Below are positions 35,755-44,801 of a DNA stretch of 64,000 bases, piece by piece. The DNA lies in contig CM001167.1 of the NCBI GenBank assembly GCA_000212915.1, forward strand, positions 359,780 through 423,779, read 5' to 3'. Under the pieces are notes generated by a model. The model saw nothing but the letters and a program-made list of their open reading frames with translations, was not told the origin of the DNA and did no database searches. The position numbers and the translations under genes are program-made. This DNA comes from Bacteroides coprosuis DSM 18011 (GTDB lineage Bacteria; Bacteroidota; Bacteroidia; Bacteroidales; Bacteroidaceae). Each line of letters starts with the position of its first letter. The stretch's first letter is position 1.

Positions 35755-38541
35755 ATGGAACAAGCAAAGAAACTTTTTCTTTTGGATGCATATGCTCTAA
35801 TTTACAGAGCATATTATGCATTTATTAAAAACCCAAGAGTAAACTCAAAAGGACTAAACACCTCAGCTATTCTAGGATTTGTCAATACCTTAGAAGAAGT
35901 ACTTAATAAAGAAAACCCCACTCACATTGGTATAGCATTTGACCCTGCTGGTCCCACTTTTAGACATGAAGCTTTTGAAGATTATAAAGCACAAAGAGAA
36001 GCTACACCCGAAGATATAAAAATAGCCGTACCCATTATTAAAGATATCATCCGTGCATATAAAATCCCCATACTTGAAGTGCAAGGATATGAAGCTGATG
36101 ATGTTATAGGCACTCTTGCTAAACAAGCAAACGAAAAAGAGATCTCTACCTATATGATGACTCCAGATAAAGACTACGCCCAACTTGTTGATAAATATGT
36201 CTATATGTATAGACCCAAATATGGAGATAAAGAATTTGAAATATTAGGGCCTCAAGAAGTTATTGAGAAATACGATTTAGAAAATCAATCTCAGATCATT
36301 GATCTTTTGGGTTTGATGGGTGATAGTGCTGACAATATTCCAGGATGCCCAGGAGTAGGAATTAAAACTGCACAAAAATTATTAAAGGAATTTGGAAGTA
36401 TTGAGAACCTCATAGAAAATACAGATAAACTTAAAGGTGCTCTAAAGAAAAAAGTAGAAGCGAATATTGAACAAATAAAATTCTCTAAATTTCTAGCAAC
36501 CATCAAAGTTGATGTTCCTATAAAACTAGAACTTGACAAACTGGTAAGGGAAGAAATGGATAAAGACAAGGTGCGTGAAATTTTTGAAGAACTCGAATTC
36601 AGAACTTTATTGGAAAGAGTGATCAAAGAAACAGACTCCCCTACCCTACAAATACAAACTGGCCCAATTCAAGGCGATTTATTTTCAGAATTTGCGACCA
36701 ACACTCAAGACACCCAGAAAGAATCGACAGAAATCGCATTAGAAAACAATAAAAAAGAATATCATCTAATTGATAATGAAGATGATATAGAGGAATTATC
36801 CAAAAAACTAATGCCTTTTAAAGAAATTGCTCTAGATACAGAAACAACAGGATTAGAGGCAATGGAAGCTGAAATTGTTGGAATTAGCTTTTCTGTGAAA
36901 AAAAACGAAGCCTATTACATCCCTTTCCCTAAAGATCAAGAAGAGACAAAGAAAAGACTTAATATTATTAAACCTCTACTTGAAAATAAGAAATCGCTTA
37001 AAATAGGTCAAAACATAAAATACGATCTTCTAATTCTGAAAAATTATGGAATAGAAGTAGTTGGGAAATTATTTGATACGATGATTGCACATTATGTCGT
37101 TCAACCAGAATTAAGACATAATATGGATTATCTAGCTGAAATATATTTAAACCACATCACAATACCTATTGAAGACTTAATTGGACCCAAAGGTAAAAAC
37201 CAAAAGAGTATGCGTGAGCTTTCTCCAGAAGACGTTTACATATATGCATGCGAAGATGCTGATATCACTTTTCAATTAAAGAATGCTATAGAAAAAGATT
37301 TAAAAGAAAATCAGGCAGAAGAATTATTTTATACGATAGAAATGCCTTTAGTTCCAGTACTTACTGATATGGAATACACTGGGGTATTACTAGATAAAAA
37401 AGCCTTAAAATCATTATCTAAGGATTTTACAGATAGGCTAATAACGATTGAAGAAGAAATTCATAAATTAGCTGATAATGATTTCAATGTAAGTTCGCCT
37501 AAACAAGTAGGAGAAATCTTGTTTGATAAACTTAAAATAGACGAAAAGGCTAAAAAGACAAAGACTGGACAATATGTTACATCAGAAGAAGTACTTCTTA
37601 GCTACAAAGATAAACATCCAATAGTAGAAAAGATATTAGACTATAGAGGACTAAAAAAACTACTCAGCACTTATGTAGATGCTTTACCAAAACTTATTAA
37701 TAAGAAGACTGGAAAAATACATACCTCATTTAATCAAACAGTAACTGCAACAGGAAGATTAAGCTCAAGCAATCCCAACTTACAGAATATCCCTATAAGG
37801 GATAGTGATGGAAAAGAAATAAGAAAAGCATTTATTCCTGATCAAGATTCATTATTCTTCTCTGCCGACTATTCTCAAATAGAATTACGCATTATGGCTC
37901 ATTTAAGCCATGATAATAATATGATGGAAGCATTCCTCCACGGCGACGACATTCATGCTGCAACTGCTGCAAAAGTATACAAACAAGACATTAATACTAT
38001 TACGAGTGACCAGAGAAGAAAAGCTAAAACAGCAAACTTTGGAATTATCTATGGTATATCTGTATTTGGTCTAGCAGAACGCATGCAAGTAGAGAGAAAA
38101 GAAGCTAAAGAACTTATTGAAGGTTATTTTGAGACCTATCCACAAGTAAAGGAATATATGGATCAAAGCATTGTAGAAGCAAGAGAAAAAGGATATGTAG
38201 AAACAATCTTTAATAGAAAAAGGTATCTTCCTGATATTAATTCTAGAAATGCTGTCGTAAGAGGATTTTCTGAAAGAAATGCCATAAATGCCCCAATTCA
38301 AGGTAGTGCAGCGGACATTATTAAAGTTGCAATGGTAAATATACACAAGCGATTCAAGGAAGAAAAACTGCTATCAAAAATGATTCTTCAAGTACATGAC
38401 GAATTAAATTTTACAGTAATTCCTAGTGAAAAAGAAAAAGTTCAACAGATTGTAATTCAGGAAATGGAGAACGCATATAAGCTCTCTGTACCCCTAAAAG
38501 CAGATTTTGGATGGGGAGAGAACTGGTTAGAGGCACATTAA
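35755..38541 (+). CDS. polA: DNA polymerase I
   Basis: Repair and Okazaki-fragment polymerase. Residues about 1-290 are the 5'-3' exonuclease (FLLDAYALIYRAYYAF, EADDVIGTLA, LMGDSADNIPGCPGVG). Residues about 335-520 are a 3'-5' exonuclease domain with the DxE motif ALDTETTGLE kept, so proofreading looks intact. About 545-928 form the polymerase (TATGRLSSSNPNLQNIP, DYSQIELRIMAHLS, RRKAKTANFGIIYG, VHDELNF). I start at the ATG at 35755, giving 928 residues, rather than at the in-frame TTG at 35737. Single gene with its own terminator. Confidence 0.96.
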   Translation: MEQAKKLFLLDAYALIYRAYYAFIKNPRVNSKGLNTSAILGFVNTLEEVLNKENPTHIGIAFDPAGPTFRHEAFEDYKAQREATPEDIKIAVPIIKDIIRAYKIPILEVQGYEADDVIGTLAKQANEKEISTYMMTPDKDYAQLVDKYVYMYRPKYGDKEFEILGPQEVIEKYDLENQSQIIDLLGLMGDSADNIPGCPGVGIKTAQKLLKEFGSIENLIENTDKLKGALKKKVEANIEQIKFSKFLATIKVDVPIKLELDKLVREEMDKDKVREIFEELEFRTLLERVIKETDSPTLQIQTGPIQGDLFSEFATNTQDTQKESTEIALENNKKEYHLIDNEDDIEELSKKLMPFKEIALDTETTGLEAMEAEIVGISFSVKKNEAYYIPFPKDQEETKKRLNIIKPLLENKKSLKIGQNIKYDLLILKNYGIEVVGKLFDTMIAHYVVQPELRHNMDYLAEIYLNHITIPIEDLIGPKGKNQKSMRELSPEDVYIYACEDADITFQLKNAIEKDLKENQAEELFYTIEMPLVPVLTDMEYTGVLLDKKALKSLSKDFTDRLITIEEEIHKLADNDFNVSSPKQVGEILFDKLKIDEKAKKTKTGQYVTSEEVLLSYKDKHPIVEKILDYRGLKKLLSTYVDALPKLINKKTGKIHTSFNQTVTATGRLSSSNPNLQNIPIRDSDGKEIRKAFIPDQDSLFFSADYSQIELRIMAHLSHDNNMMEAFLHGDDIHAATAAKVYKQDINTITSDQRRKAKTANFGIIYGISVFGLAERMQVERKEAKELIEGYFETYPQVKEYMDQSIVEAREKGYVETIFNRKRYLPDINSRNAVVRGFSERNAINAPIQGSAADIIKVAMVNIHKRFKEEKLLSKMILQVHDELNFTVIPSEKEKVQQIVIQEMENAYKLSVPLKADFGWGENWLEAH

Positions 38542-38613
38542 TTCCTATTTACGTTTTTTTAACCATAAAGCAAAAAGCAATTTATTATTTGCTAAATCAT
38601 ACAGTAAGAAAGA

Positions 38614-38648
38614 AAAGAGTTGGTACTTGAAATACTAACTCTTTTTTT
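38614..38648 (+). terminator. terminator after polA
   Basis: AAAGAGTTGGTA pairs with TACTAACTCTTT (one wobble) around a 7-base loop, followed by a T run, 72 bp after the polA stop. Confidence 0.83.
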
Positions 38649-38814
38649 ATTTAGAAAGCTTATCATTTCGATACTGAAATCAATATAAACTGAATGTAAC
38701 TACTCGAAACTATAACGTAAAATAGATGAATAAATAGAGTATAATTATTATCATTGCAGTACAAAACAATTAGGAAATATAAAAACAAACAATTCCTTTT
38801 AATTAAAGTATGCT

Positions 38815-39216
38815 ATGAGAATGAAAAGTTTTTACAGAGTTTTAGTTCTTACTATTCTAGTGACTTGCACTGCTTTTTCAGCTTTTGCTAAGCAATCAGT
38901 TAATACAAACAATATCGTATACAATTTTGAAGAAAGAAATGGTCTATTAGTAGGTCAAACACTTTACAAACAAGAAGGTAAAGCTTTATCTCACTATATT
39001 AGATACAATTACACATACGATCAAAATAACAAGATTGTGGAAAACAATATCCAAATGTGGAATAAAGACAAAAAGCAATGGGATAAAAGTCTATCTGTTC
39101 GCTATGAATACAACGGGCAAAATGTAAGTACACAATGTTATAAATGGGATGCAAATAAAAATAGCTACAAGCTATTACCAAAGTACAATACTTCTTTCAT
39201 CGATCCGAACTTATAA
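38815..39216 (+). CDS. small secreted protein, DUF3836-like
   Basis: A 133-residue protein with a clear signal peptide (FYRVLVLTILVTCTAFSAFA, cleavage likely after AFA). The mature part has beta-rich repeats of the form YNYTYDQNNKIVENN and VRYEYNGQNVSTQCYKW. This resembles DUF3836 proteins of Bacteroidales, whose function is unknown; the family call is from memory of the pattern. The ATG at 38821 would remove two residues and is equally possible. It is monocistronic, between the polA terminator and its own hairpin. Confidence 0.75.
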   Translation: MRMKSFYRVLVLTILVTCTAFSAFAKQSVNTNNIVYNFEERNGLLVGQTLYKQEGKALSHYIRYNYTYDQNNKIVENNIQMWNKDKKQWDKSLSVRYEYNGQNVSTQCYKWDANKNSYKLLPKYNTSFIDPNL

Positions 39217-39239
39217 TTCAAAGATATAATATAACTTAA

Positions 39240-39277
39240 ATAAGGCAGACTGTTTAAATATAGTCTGCCTTATCTGT
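39240..39277 (+). terminator. terminator after the DUF3836-like gene
   Basis: ATAAGGCAGACT and AGTCTGCCTTAT form a perfect 12-bp stem with a 10-base loop, followed by a short T-rich tail. Confidence 0.85.
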
Positions 39278-39368
39278 TTTAATAAAGATAATGAATAAGA
39301 AATATACTTTGTGAAGAGTTTCTTAAGTTAGGTATAACATTACGATGACTAGGATATGACATCATCAT

Positions 39369-39401
39369 AACACCGACATGAAATCATCATGTCGGTGTCA
39401 T
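39369..39401. repeat. 22-bp-phased dispersed repeat, copy B (two cores, head to head)
   Basis: TAACACCGACA (39369-39379, minus orientation, one base off the core) and TGTCGGTGTCA (39391-39401) start 22 bp apart. Together they give a perfect inverted repeat: ACACCGACATGA (39371-39382), a 5-base loop, and TCATGTCGGTGT (39388-39399). It lies in the gap 39217-39480 between the DUF3836-like gene and the IS element, where I see no gene besides the terminator. On the left it shares TGACTAGG, 15 bases and TAACACCGACATGAAA with copy C. Confidence 0.82.
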
Positions 39402-39480
39402 GATAAAAACGCTTCAACAAAAACATTTCATTTTCAACAATATAGAGTAACCTAACTTCCTAACATTAGATATAAAAAGC

Positions 39481-40821
39481 GACACTGTATCACTAAGTGT
39501 GTAAGTTAAAATAGCTTGGGTTGGATTATCTTTATAATCTGACCCTTTCTTTGTAAATAATTAGGAACTGATTTAAAATAATACCCCAGTTCTTTATGGG
39601 CATTGACCACTTCTTAGTGGCCTCCCTAACGGCTAAATATACTGATTTCATCACAGAGTCATCCGTAGGGAACGATAATTTATTCTTGGTATACTTTCTA
39701 ATCTTACCATTGAGGTTCTCAATTAGGTTGGTAGTATAGATAACTTTTCTTATTTCTAGAGGAAATTCAAAGAAGACAGTAAGTTCGTCCCAGTTCTTTC
39801 TCCAACTCTGTATAGCATAAGAATACTTGGATTCCCATTTCACTGATAAATCTTCTAAAGCAGCTGCTGCAGCCTCCTTATTAGGCGCATTATAGATATT
39901 CTTCATATCTGTTGTAAACTGTTTCTTATCCTTCCAAACTACGTATTTGCAAGCATTACGCACTTGGTGCACGATGCAGATTTGTGTCTTAGATTCAGGG
40001 AAAACGGTACGAATCGTATCGGTAAATCCATTTAAGTTATCCGTTGCAGTAATTAAAACATCTTCAGTTCCACGAGCTTTTAGGTCTGTTAGGACACTCA
40101 TCCAAAAAGACGAAGACTCATTCTTTCCAAGCCATAAACCTAATACCTCTTTAAGTCCATCACGTCTTAAGCCTACTGCAATATAAATAGTTTTATTAAT
40201 CACCTTAGAACCTTCTCGTACTTTAAAGACTATACCGTCCATCCAAACGATCAGATATACGGGTTCCAATGGTCGATTCTGCCAAGCTACAATATCAGTT
40301 GTTACGGCATCTGTGATACGAGAGATTGTCGCCCCAGAGACATCAAAATTGTACACCTCTCTAATTTGTTCTTCTATATCAGAAACACTCATACCCTTAG
40401 CATAAAGAGATACAATAACGTGTTCTAAGCCTTCAACCATACTTTTTCGTTTAGGGATAATCATTGGGTTATAGCTCGCATCTCGATCTCTTGGGACTTT
40501 GATTTGATCATTACCATAACTAGTCTTAATGGTCTTTGTAGAGTAGCCATTACGACTGTTTTCTTCTTTTCTGTGGCTATGCTTGTCATAATCTAAATGA
40601 GCATCTAGCTCTGCTTCAAGCATCTTTTCGATTCCACGCTTTTGAATAGACTTCAGGAAATTTTGGAGTTCTTCTCCTGTTTTAAATTGTTTGAAAAACT
40701 CATCAGGGATTAAATCTTCGGTTTTCATAAATGTTTAAGTTTTTTATTAAACAACAACGGCTTGAGTTATTTTGTTACCCAAGCCGGTTGTTTTAACTTA
40801 CACACTTTATGAGAGGGTGTC
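39481..40821 (-). mobile_element. complete IS256-family insertion sequence (about 1341 bp)
   Basis: The two ends form imperfect terminal inverted repeats. GACACTGTATCACTAAGTGT at the left and GACACCCTCTCATAAAGTGT read inward from the right agree, with the following 11 bases, at 26 of 31 positions. Eight-base flanks TAAAAAGC (39473-39480) and AAAAAAGC (40822-40829) match at 7 of 8, consistent with an 8-bp target duplication that has changed by one base. Just upstream of the transposase start an inverted repeat (AACAACGGCTTG / CAAGCCGGTTGTT, about 40751-40792) could block read-through transcription. The single ORF is intact. Confidence 0.9.
39532..40728 (-). CDS. IS256 family transposase
   Basis: A 398-residue DDE transposase of the mutator-like IS256 family, full length and without frameshifts. 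The acidic triad is visible as Asp164 (WMDGI), Asp230 (TATDNLNGF) and Glu337 ([13 protein letters not shown]), with the family CIVHQVRNA segment between the second and third. The N-terminal part carries the family pattern [13 protein letters not shown] and [10 protein letters not shown]. Inverted repeats at 39481 and 40821 enclose it, so the element looks able to move. Confidence 0.95.
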   Translation of the reverse strand: MKTEDLIPDEFFKQFKTGEELQNFLKSIQKRGIEKMLEAELDAHLDYDKHSHRKEENSRNGYSTKTIKTSYGNDQIKVPRDRDASYNPMIIPKRKSMVEGLEHVIVSLYAKGMSVSDIEEQIREVYNFDVSGATISRITDAVTTDIVAWQNRPLEPVYLIVWMDGIVFKVREGSKVINKTIYIAVGLRRDGLKEVLGLWLGKNESSSFWMSVLTDLKARGTEDVLITATDNLNGFTDTIRTVFPESKTQICIVHQVRNACKYVVWKDKKQFTTDMKNIYNAPNKEAAAAALEDLSVKWESKYSYAIQSWRKNWDELTVFFEFPLEIRKVIYTTNLIENLNGKIRKYTKNKLSFPTDDSVMKSVYLAVREATKKWSMPIKNWGIILNQFLIIYKERVRL

Positions 40822-40850
40822 AAAAAAGCGGCTTAAGAGCCGCTTTTTTT
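40822..40850 (-). terminator. terminator of the CoA-transferase gene, abutting the IS end
   Basis: AAAAAAGCGGCT and AGCCGCTTTTTT form a perfect 12-bp stem with a 4-base loop. Reading on the minus strand it follows the acetyl-CoA hydrolase stop by 19 bp. The IS256 element was inserted exactly at its distal end. Confidence 0.88.
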
Positions 40851-40869
40851 TATATCTATAGAGTCATTA

Positions 40870-42369
40870 TTAATCTAAATATTTAGACCAATCAATGTTT
40901 CTCATATCACCTGTTTTAATAAAGGTGTCATGCAGCGCTAAAGCACCCTTCATAAAGTGAGGGGTTTGAGATTTTCCATCAGTATAAGATAAGTATTCTC
41001 TCAAAATAGGTCTGTAATCAGGATGAGCACATTTTTCAATTACTTCAATAGCTCTTTCTTTTGGTCCCTTACCTCTTAAGTCAGCTACACCATACTCAGT
41101 AACAATGATATTAACATCATGCTCTGTATGGTCTGTATGAGCAACTAGAGGAACAATAGTTGAAATTTTACCATCTTTAGCAGTAGATGGCGTTGTAAAG
41201 ATAGAGATATAAGCAGGACGAGTAAAATCACCCGAACCACCAATACCATTCATCATCTTAGTACCCATAATATGAGTAGAGTTGATATTACCATAAATAT
41301 CAGCTTCAATCGCTGTATTAATTGATATAACACCCAAACGACGAATAACTTCTGGGTTATTAGAAACTTCAGACTGTCTAATAATTAGTTTATCCTTAAA
41401 GAACTTCATATCATCATAAACACTGTTTAGACAATCATTAGTTACTGTTAGTGAACAGCAGCTACCAAATTTGACACGTTCCTTACGAATCAAGTCAATA
41501 ACAGCATCTTGAAGAACTTCTGTATAAACATTAAATGCAGGAATATCTTGAGAACTACCCAAAGCTCCTAAAACTGCGTTAGCAATATTACCTACTCCCG
41601 ACTGAACTGGCAAGAATGATTTAGGTATAATACCCTTCTTCATATCACTAACTAAGAAATTAGCAATATTTTGACCTATTTGATCAGTCACAGGATCTGG
41701 ACTAGTAAATGAACGAGCCTCATCAGGCCAGTCAGTTTTAACTACACCAACAATCTTCTTAGGATCAACCTCTACATAAGGTTTACCAATACGATCATTG
41801 GGTTTAAAAACAGGAATTTCACGACGATAAGGAGGATCTAAAGGTTCATAAACGTCGTGCATACCAATAGATTCTTTGCTATGAGCACTGTTTAATTCAA
41901 CTACAATTTTATCAGCTAAACGACATACTGTTGGAGAAATACCTCCAGCTGCAGTTAAATAAATTTTACCGTCTTCTGTAACTTCACATGCTTCAATTAT
42001 AGCCATATTTACCTTACCCAAGAAACCATATCTAAGTTCTTGAGCCATTTGAGATAAATGGATATCATTGTAAGAAATCTCACCATTATTAACGGCTTTT
42101 CTAAAGTCCTTATTTGTAGTATAAGGAGCGCGATAACGAATTGCTTTAGCAACGGATAAAACGCCATCACAAGAGTTACCAGTTGAAGCACCTGTAAAGA
42201 TACCTACTTGAAAAGGATGTCCCTTTGCATGTTCTGCTTCAGCTCTTTTCGCTAAAGCGAATGTAACAGCCTTCGCTGTACCAGCTGGTGTAAAGCCACT
42301 TAGGCCAATATTATCACCATGGTTAATTAATTCGGCTGCTTCTTCTGCAGTCATAAAATTTAAAGCCAT
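40870..42369 (-). CDS. acetyl-CoA hydrolase / succinate CoA-transferase family protein
   Basis: A 499-residue class I CoA-transferase of the Cat1/ScpC group, which moves CoA between short-chain acids such as acetate, propionate and succinate. It has GDNIGLSGFTPAGTAKAV near the N terminus, VQSGVGNIANAV, the likely catalytic Glu in NTAIEADIYGN, the glycine-rich GIGGSGDFTRP and VTEYGVADLRGKGP. In Bacteroidales such enzymes fit succinate/propionate fermentation; the exact substrate pair is an inference. It is downstream of a small membrane protein in the same direction, 23 bp away. Confidence 0.93.
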   Translation of the reverse strand: MALNFMTAEEAAELINHGDNIGLSGFTPAGTAKAVTFALAKRAEAEHAKGHPFQVGIFTGASTGNSCDGVLSVAKAIRYRAPYTTNKDFRKAVNNGEISYNDIHLSQMAQELRYGFLGKVNMAIIEACEVTEDGKIYLTAAGGISPTVCRLADKIVVELNSAHSKESIGMHDVYEPLDPPYRREIPVFKPNDRIGKPYVEVDPKKIVGVVKTDWPDEARSFTSPDPVTDQIGQNIANFLVSDMKKGIIPKSFLPVQSGVGNIANAVLGALGSSQDIPAFNVYTEVLQDAVIDLIRKERVKFGSCCSLTVTNDCLNSVYDDMKFFKDKLIIRQSEVSNNPEVIRRLGVISINTAIEADIYGNINSTHIMGTKMMNGIGGSGDFTRPAYISIFTTPSTAKDGKISTIVPLVAHTDHTEHDVNIIVTEYGVADLRGKGPKERAIEVIEKCAHPDYRPILREYLSYTDGKSQTPHFMKGALALHDTFIKTGDMRNIDWSKYLD

Positions 42370-42392
42370 AATCTGTATTTTTCAAAAGTTAT

Positions 42393-42875
42393 TTAATACT
42401 TCTTCTTAAGGATTTCAGACCAAACAATAGCTTTCCTTAATTCTTCATTTGATTTAAGGGTATAAGAAGTTTTATTGGATATATCAGTATCAGCAATAAT
42501 ATCTCCTATTTCAGCTTGTTGAGGTTTACGTAAATGTAAACTTTCTTTTCTTTTATCTTTCTGTTTTAATAAAGTTTTTTCCTTTATTTGTTGAGAATAT
42601 TCTTGGGAAATGTCTAATTTAATGGAAGTGGCTGCATCCAATATTGGTTTGAATACAGGTTCTGAAGCATAAGGAGGGATAGAGGAATCATCCACGTCAA
42701 ATTCAGTGTCATCAAACTCTTCAAAGTCGTCATTTAGGTCAACAACATCCTCGAAATTTGCTTCAACTTTTCTTTCAGCTAATTCTCTTTCAAGGGCCTG
42801 CTTCTTCTTGGCATTAATTTTGGATACAACTACTATTATTATTATCCAAAGAACAAATATACTAAATCCACTCAT
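42393..42875 (-). CDS. small membrane-anchored protein of unknown function
   Basis: 160 residues with one N-terminal span (IFVLWIIIIVVVSKI), a basic stretch, then an acidic disordered segment rich in Asp/Glu (about 40-65) and a charged C-terminal region ending SNEELRKAIVWSEILKKKY. I do not recognise a named family, though the C-terminal motif looks conserved-type. Co-transcription with the CoA-transferase gene is likely, as the promoter box lies only upstream of this gene. Confidence 0.75.
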   Translation of the reverse strand: MSGFSIFVLWIIIIVVVSKINAKKKQALERELAERKVEANFEDVVDLNDDFEEFDDTEFDVDDSSIPPYASEPVFKPILDAATSIKLDISQEYSQQIKEKTLLKQKDKRKESLHLRKPQQAEIGDIIADTDISNKTSYTLKSNEELRKAIVWSEILKKKY

Positions 42876-42904
42876 TACTGATTAATTATTTTTTCAGGAT
42901 ATTT

Positions 42905-42912
42905 CAAAGATA
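42905..42912 (-). promoter_or_regulatory. -7 box of the small membrane protein / CoA-transferase operon
   Basis: On the minus strand the sequence is TATCTTTG, a perfect TAnnTTTG match 29 bp before the start codon at 42875. Confidence 0.55.
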
Positions 42913-42953
42913 GAAAAAATACACACAATCAGCTGAATTAAATGAAAATAAAA

Positions 42954-42984
42954 AAGGGCAGCTTCACAGCTACCCTTATTTTTT
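42954..42984. terminator. orphan hairpin with T tracts in a divergent promoter region
   Basis: AAGGGCAGCT and AGCTACCCTT form a 10-bp stem with one mismatch (a G-U wobble when read on the minus strand) and a 4-base loop. It has a run of T on the right and a run of A on the left. No annotated gene is transcribed into it from either side, so it may end a small RNA or act as a leader element. Confidence 0.5.
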
Positions 42985-43000
42985 AACCTAAACCTTAACT

Positions 43001-43102
43001 ATGAAAAAATCTAATGTTTCTTTCACACGTGCAAATTTGCATACTAAATTCATTAGAGCCAAACATTGCTCAAATAAACATCTCTATTTTAACATTAATT
43101 AA
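43001..43102 (+). CDS. possible 33-residue leader peptide
   Basis: A short frame starting MKKSNVSFTRANLHTKF and stopping at 43100-43102, placed 17 bp after the orphan hairpin and about 110 bp before miaB. It is basic (many Lys, Arg, His). It contains the 12-bp palindrome TGCAAATTTGCA (43030-43041). No homologue is known to me and the frame may be chance; the rest of the gap (42876-43210) holds only the two promoter boxes and the hairpin. Confidence 0.25.
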   Translation: MKKSNVSFTRANLHTKFIRAKHCSNKHLYFNIN

Positions 43103-43172
43103 AAACGAAACCTTTCCTATAACTTTTGTTATATAGTTCCTTAAAATAAAAAGATTTTCATGTAGGAAAGTG

Positions 43173-43180
43173 TATATTTG
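43173..43180 (+). promoter_or_regulatory. -7 box for miaB
   Basis: TATATTTG, a perfect TAnnTTTG match, 30 bp before the miaB ATG at 43211. It includes the in-frame TTG at 43178, which therefore cannot be the start. Confidence 0.6.
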
Positions 43181-43210
43181 CTCTCCCATAAACATCTAAA
43201 TGAATCAGAA

Positions 43211-44590
43211 ATGAAAAATGAAGACACAGGAGCGGACTTAAAATCCGCAACTGAAATAGCTGAGAAAAAGCTATTAATCGAAACTTACGGATGCCAAATG
43301 AATGTAGCCGATAGTGAAGTCGTTGCCTCTGTAATGAAAATGGCTGGTTATGAAATAACCGAAGATTTAGAAGAAGCTGATGCAGTGTTTCTAAACACTT
43401 GTTCTATTAGAGAAAATGCAGAACTAAAAATCTATAAGAGATTAGACTATTTCTACTCTATGAAAAGGAGAAAGAAAAAAGGATTAATTATAGGTGTACT
43501 AGGGTGTATGGCTGAAAGGGTGAAGCAATCATTAATAGAGGAACACCATGCAAATCTTGTAGTTGGTCCTGATGCCTATTTAAGCTTACCCGACCTTATA
43601 GCGTCTGTAGAAGCAGGAGAAAAAGCTATAGATATAGAACTATCAACAACAGAAACCTATAAAGATATTATACCTTCTAGATTGTGTGGTACAGCCATTT
43701 CTGGGTTTGTATCTATAATGAGAGGTTGTAATAACTTCTGTACCTATTGCATTGTGCCTTATACCCGAGGAAGAGAAAGAAGTCGCGAGGTAGAAAGTAT
43801 TCTCAATGAAGTGGACGACCTAATAAAAAAAGGATATAAAGAAATCACTCTATTAGGACAAAATGTTAATTCATACCACTTTATTAACAAAGAAACAGGA
43901 GAAGATATACAATTTCATCATCTCCTAGAAATTGTTGCCACTCATGCTCCTAGTACAAGGATAAGATTTTCAACGTCCCACCCAAAAGACATGAGCGATG
44001 ACACTCTTAGGGTTATTGCGAAAACACCTAATATTTGTAAGCATATACACCTACCTGTTCAAAGTGGTAGTAGCAGAATACTAAAACTAATGAATAGAAA
44101 ATACACTCGTGAATGGTATTTAGACAGAATTGAAGCAATCAAAAGAATTATTCCTAATTGCGGAATTACTACTGATATTTTCTGCGGTTTCCATTCTGAA
44201 ACAGAAGAAGACCATCAAATGTCACTGAGCTTAATGGAACAATGTCAATTTGACTATGCCTTTATGTTTAAATACTCAGAAAGACCGGGTACCTATGCTT
44301 CAAAAAACTTACCTGATGATGTGCCTGAAGAAATTAAGACTAGAAGATTAAACGAAATAATAGAATTACAAAGCAAGCTTTCTCTTGCTTCCAACAAGGC
44401 TGACATTGGACAAACCTATGAAGTACTAGTAGAAGGAGTATCAAAAAAATCGAAAGATCAATTGTTTGGACGATCTCAGCAAAATAAAGTAGTCATCTTT
44501 GATAGAAAAAATCACCGCATCGGAGACTACGTACAAGTCAGAATAGATGAGGTCAGTTCAGCTACACTAATAGGAACCGAAATTTTTTAA
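43211..44590 (+). CDS. miaB: tRNA-2-methylthio-N6-dimethylallyladenosine synthase
   Basis: Radical-SAM methylthiotransferase that adds the 2-methylthio group to i6A37 of tRNAs reading UNN codons. N-terminal UPF0004 cysteines lie in ETYGCQMNVADSE, NTCSIRENAE and VLGCMAERV. The radical-SAM cluster is RGCNNFCTYCIVPYTRGRE, and a TRAM domain ends the protein. 459 residues from the ATG at 43211, chosen because the promoter box overlaps the upstream alternative. Followed by a terminator. Confidence 0.96.
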   Translation: MKNEDTGADLKSATEIAEKKLLIETYGCQMNVADSEVVASVMKMAGYEITEDLEEADAVFLNTCSIRENAELKIYKRLDYFYSMKRRKKKGLIIGVLGCMAERVKQSLIEEHHANLVVGPDAYLSLPDLIASVEAGEKAIDIELSTTETYKDIIPSRLCGTAISGFVSIMRGCNNFCTYCIVPYTRGRERSREVESILNEVDDLIKKGYKEITLLGQNVNSYHFINKETGEDIQFHHLLEIVATHAPSTRIRFSTSHPKDMSDDTLRVIAKTPNICKHIHLPVQSGSSRILKLMNRKYTREWYLDRIEAIKRIIPNCGITTDIFCGFHSETEEDHQMSLSLMEQCQFDYAFMFKYSERPGTYASKNLPDDVPEEIKTRRLNEIIELQSKLSLASNKADIGQTYEVLVEGVSKKSKDQLFGRSQQNKVVIFDRKNHRIGDYVQVRIDEVSSATLIGTEIF

Positions 44591-44621
44591 GTTTCGATCT
44601 ATATCATATTTATTATAATAG

Positions 44622-44655
44622 AAGTCGGTTAAACACTTATTTAACCGACTTTTTT
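44622..44655 (+). terminator. terminator after miaB
   Basis: AAGTCGGTTAA and TTAACCGACTT form a perfect 11-bp stem with an 8-base loop, followed by T5. The next 146 bp before the methyltransferase start hold only an imperfect promoter box (TATCTTGG, 44776-44783). Confidence 0.88.
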
Positions 44656-44801
44656 AGGAATAATACTTAAGTATATATTAAATTACATTAAATAACTCCT
44701 TTTTACTCCCGAATTATTTGTTTATTTGTATTCAATTTGGGAATAAAATAATCTGTTCTGACATAAAAAGTTACCTATCTTGGAGAAAACTGCAAGCATG
44801 T

